Source: Alectoria sarmentosa (taxonomy: Eukaryota > Ascomycota > Lecanoromycetes > Lecanorales > Parmeliaceae). Taken from it: 10,099 nucleotides of DNA. The stretch covers positions 1-10,099 of the forward strand of contig WOGZ01000641.1 in assembly GCA_009733775.1 (NCBI GenBank), in the 5' to 3' direction. Below are positions 7,991 through 10,099 of this stretch, piece after piece. A program made the translations under genes and the position numbers. The number at the start of each line of letters is the position of its first letter. The first letter of the stretch is position 1. The notes beneath the pieces were generated by a model that made no database searches, was not told the origin of the DNA, and saw only the letters and a program-made list of their open reading frames with translations.

Positions 7991-8417
7991 GGGTTTGCGT
8001 AATACATAATTGCGTAATTGTGATGATCATAAAATGTAGATATTAATATGACATTTCAACAAAAAATGCGCAAGAATTTTATCGAAATTTGATGTTAAAA
8101 AATAATCGAAATAATGTTAAAAGAAATATGAAATATTATTAAAATCATTTCAAAAAAATGATAACAAATTTTTTTTCTTTCAACAATCTCATAACAATGA
8201 TTCAACAATTCTTCAACAATTTGTCGACAAAAGGTCGAATCATTTGTTAACAATAACAATTTGTTAATAATAAATATTTGTTATATATAACAAACTTCAA
8301 TCAAATTGATAATTAATTTACAATTTAAACATAATGTTTAGACGAAAATTAATTTGAGTATATTTTAACATAAAGTTGACAAATTATCCAATCGTATATA
8401 AGCGACGATAAGGTAAA
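7991..8417. other. Right part of the insert, rich in TTGT...ACAA palindromes
   Basis: No coding sequence is seen. The segment has many CAACAA words and several perfect palindromes: TTTGTCGACAAA at 8220-8231, TTTGTTAACA near 8243-8252, and an 18-bp one, TTTGTTATATATAACAAA, at 8277-8294. The similar TTGTCAACAA lies at the left end of the insert (6945-6954). Repeated sites of this type near the ends of DNA transposons can be transposase-binding sites, but that is inference here. Confidence 0.45.
8375..8387 (-). repeat. Subterminal inverted repeat of the insert, right arm
   Basis: GTTGACAAATTAT is the exact reverse complement of 6940-6952. About 30 bases separate it from the presumed right edge, against 20 on the left, so one end is shifted, decayed or misplaced in this reading. 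Confidence 0.6.
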
Positions 8418-8429
8418 GAATATTCTTAA
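8418..8429 (+). repeat. Candidate target-site duplication, right copy
   Basis: GAATATTCTTAA is the partner of 6909-6919, with one extra T. The copia frame resumes right after it as NVKFKMSDFD. Confidence 0.5.
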
Positions 8430-9331
8430 TGTCAAATTCAAAATGAGCGATTTCGATCTTTATAATTATTATTTGAAAATGATAATGATTTATGATCGTG
8501 TTAATCGAATCTTATAATTAAGACAATTCATTTATATCGAGCGTTTTCTTCATATTTATAAAATGTGAAAAATCAAAATAAAGTTTATCTTAATAAAAAC
8601 CAATTTGCGATCGATATTCATCGAAAAAGAATATATAATTTTCAAAAAACTTTTTCAAATTTATTAATCGATTGTGAAATCTTTTATGTACGTTATATTC
8701 AATATTAAATTTAATATTATTTTCGTTATTTTAATAATCTCTCGATATGTTTTTAATTTTATCAAAACTCATTATGTCGTTATTAAACGTATTTTTCGTT
8801 ATTTAAGAAAAATTATCAATTAACACCTCATTTATAAAAATACGCTTTAAAAACTCATCGATTACATTAATTTCGATTAAATTAATAATCACGATATTCG
8901 CAAATTAATCTCAAATTACGTCTTTAATTTAAAAAATAAAATTATTAATTAATTATTTAAACGATAATTTACGATCGCATTGTTTATTTATAAGATTGAA
9001 TATACTTATTGATTAAATATAAATCATTAAAGAAGAAATTTAATTAAAAAATCTTTTGAGTCAAATTCGTCTCAATGAGGCGTTTTAAATGATTATCATT
9101 TATAACGATAATCAGGGCGCAATTGCGCTCGTTAAAAACCTTTAACATTATAATCATATTAAACACATTAACATTCAACATCATTGAGTGCGCGATCAAA
9201 TCGCTGATGATAATATCGATTTATAATACATGTTTATCGATAAATAAATCGTCGATAACCTTACTAAGATCCTTTATAAAAACAAATTCGAATTGTTTCA
9301 TAAACTTATTGATTTCGAATCACGTCTTTAA
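8430..9331 (+). pseudogene. Copia RT C-terminal part and RNase H remnant
   Basis: RNase H removes the RNA strand during reverse transcription. After the insert the polyprotein resumes with FKMSDFDLYNYYLKM (from 8437), the conserved copia FxMxDLG...YYLG segment. YDRVNRIL and YIERFL follow, then SFMYVI (about 8674-8691), ISRYVFNFIKTHYVVIKRIF (about 8740-8799) and the expected DWAGD as D-stop-INN (8875-8889). In that motif the Trp is TAA and the Ala, Gly and Asp codons have all become AT-rich by transitions. FKRxFTIAL shows Trp and Gln stops at 8950 and 8965. A frameshift at about 9005-9025 leads to IKEEI-stop-LKNLL, then IYNDNQGAIALVKN (about 9101-9142). KHINIQHH and RDQIADDNIDL follow, the typical copia C-terminus, then VDNLTKI and a TAA at 9329. 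The + frame at 9123-9347 is a shadow of this. Confidence 0.92.
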
Positions 9332-9781
9332 AATAAATAAAGTCTGAAATATCGTTTAAAAATAAATGAACTATTTCTTTTCTCGCTTCTGTGAAAGCTT
9401 TTTCGTTTAATTAATTTTTACATTATAAGTGATTGATCGAATTTACTCACAAAACTTCAAATTTAAGTCTTAACGTCCCATACGGGCAAACTTCGACTTA
9501 TCAAAATTTAAAATTAATTTGCGATTATTGCATCTATAATTATTAAACTTGCGAGTCTTTATTAAAAAAGTTCATATTCATATATCTTCAAAATTTGAAA
9601 TTTGCGTTATTATTAAAAGGGTCGCTATCGTCGATTTTCATTATTTGTCTTAAATTTCTCTTTAAAATCATTATATTAATGTCTCTTGATGCCTTTTAAA
9701 ATCATTATTTTCATTTTTTTAAACGTTAATATCGTTATCATTATTATCATCATCGTCGCAATACATCGATCGCAATTTATA
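9332..9781. other. Region after copia coding end; 3' LTR expected but not recognised
   Basis: The 3' LTR and a preceding polypurine tract should lie here. I find no segment matching 1950-2230 and no convincing polypurine tract; AAAAGGG near 9616-9622 is the best, weak, candidate. TTTAAAATCATTAT occurs twice (9661-9674 and 9695-9708). A trinucleotide-like run of ATT/ATC/GTC lies at about 9726-9762. CCCATACGGG at 9478-9487 is a small GC patch. No gene is seen. Confidence 0.4.
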
Positions 9782-10062
9782 TGCACTCTATCGACCATTA
9801 CTGCCAAGTATTAATTTTTTAAAACGACTTGTATAAGCCTTGCAATTGATCGCATACATACATATGCATATACAATTCGAAATATTTTATTCAATCGAAA
9901 AATTTATTCGTATATATATTCATCGATCGTGTGTTATTCGATTTTTGATATACATCAAATGATCTGCAAATAAATTTGTCAGAAAACGATTTTTCATCAA
10001 AAAGTGATATTTTTTATATGAAACATCGTGACGAATATGTTCAAAAGGACCTAATCGTTTTC
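9782..10062 (-). repeat. Right arm of the large inverted repeat
   Basis: The reverse complement of this segment follows 1670-1955 block by block, from GAAAACGATTA at its outer edge to ATTAATACTT and TAATG near its inner edge. The match weakens before 9782. The outer edge stops where the A28 tract starts; the left arm has no matching T tract. Confidence 0.85.

Positions 10063-10090
<28 letters not shown>
10063..10090 (+). repeat. Poly(A) tract, 28 bases
   Basis: Twenty-eight A's follow directly on the end of the inverted-repeat arm and are followed by TACGTTTAT to the window end. This could be the tail of a retroposed copy on the + strand or a simple homopolymer expansion. Long homopolymers are also prone to sequencing length error. 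Confidence 0.85.
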
Positions 10091-10093
<3 letters not shown>

Positions 10094-10099
10094 GTTTAT

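Larger units (their letters stand above)
6920..8417. mobile_element. Nested 1.5-kb non-autonomous insert within the copia RT
   Basis: This segment splits the copia polyprotein between FRFEIQ (ending 6901-6908) and the FKMSDFD motif at 8437-8457, which in intact copia elements lie close together. ATAATTTGTCAAC at 6940-6952 is repeated inverted as GTTGACAAATTAT at 8375-8387, extended outward by ATT/AAT after two mismatches. The arms are about 20 bases from the left edge and 30 from the right. The interior has no coding potential, only two minisatellites and many TTGT...ACAA palindromes. It is best described as a non-autonomous DNA element or similar insertion. The superfamily cannot be assigned without a transposase or clear termini. 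Confidence 0.7.
3296..9331 (+). mobile_element. Decayed Ty1/copia retrotransposon, interrupted by a 1.5-kb insert
   Basis: The remains of a single Ty1/copia polyprotein run along the + strand in the family's normal order: gag, protease, integrase, reverse transcriptase, RNase H. The integrase precedes the reverse transcriptase, which separates copia from gypsy. Without the insert at about 6920-8417, the coding part is about 4.5 kb, or about 1,500 codons, a normal copia length. The frame is the one containing 3302 up to about 6250, shifts by +1 until about 6508, returns until 6915, is in the third frame after the insert from 8430, and returns again by 9026 to the terminal TAA at 9329-9331. Many stops lie at expected Trp or Gln codons. 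No full-length product is possible. Confidence 0.9.

Noticed and set aside
9478..9490. ATACGGGCA shared with the reverse complement of the GC-rich minisatellite
   Set aside because: The match is only 9 bp with no extension, so it is too short to claim relatedness.
1..10099. tRNA, rRNA or other structured RNA genes
   Set aside because: No B-box-type GGTTCGAATCC motif in a cloverleaf context and no rRNA-like block was seen on either strand.

Overview
The window looks like a eukaryotic, most likely fungal (filamentous ascomycete), repeat-only block: about four fifths A+T, no intact gene, and layered decayed transposons. The fungal assignment is an inference. It rests on the style of the Ty1/copia polyprotein and on decay by massive C-to-T and G-to-A transitions, which resembles repeat-induced point mutation (RIP). 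Nothing supports a bacterial or phage origin: there are no ribosome binding sites, operons, tRNAs or rRNAs.

The backbone is one Ty1/copia LTR-retrotransposon on the + strand, about 3296-9331. Read through its stops and frameshifts, it shows in order a gag (3302-4440), a protease/pre-integrase stretch (4441-5040), a zinc-finger/DDE integrase (5041-5905), a linker (5906-6229), reverse transcriptase (6230-6908) and RNase H (8430-9331). Tryptophan and glutamine codons have repeatedly become TAA or TGA. Catalytic residues are lost by the same type of change, so this is a pseudogene.

Between the reverse transcriptase YVDD box and the RNase H lies a foreign insert of about 1.5 kb (about 6920-8417). 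It has a short candidate target duplication, a 13-bp subterminal inverted repeat, a TTTTCAACAT-type minisatellite (about 7260-7505), and a GC-richer minisatellite (7631-7990) whose units change length in steps of 8 bp. Its base signature differs from the host element, suggesting that it arrived later.

Around the copia remnant, a diverged inverted repeat of about 280 bp lies at 1670-1955 and 9782-10062. To its left is a 154-bp tandem duplication (1392-1680), and to its right an A28 tract. Possible LTR material sits at 1950-2230. The left 1.4 kb and the stretch 2231-3295 hold no gene I can identify, only weak hints of other decayed elements. The clearest unexpected signal is the decay spectrum: CpG is strongly over-represented while CpC/GpG are almost gone.
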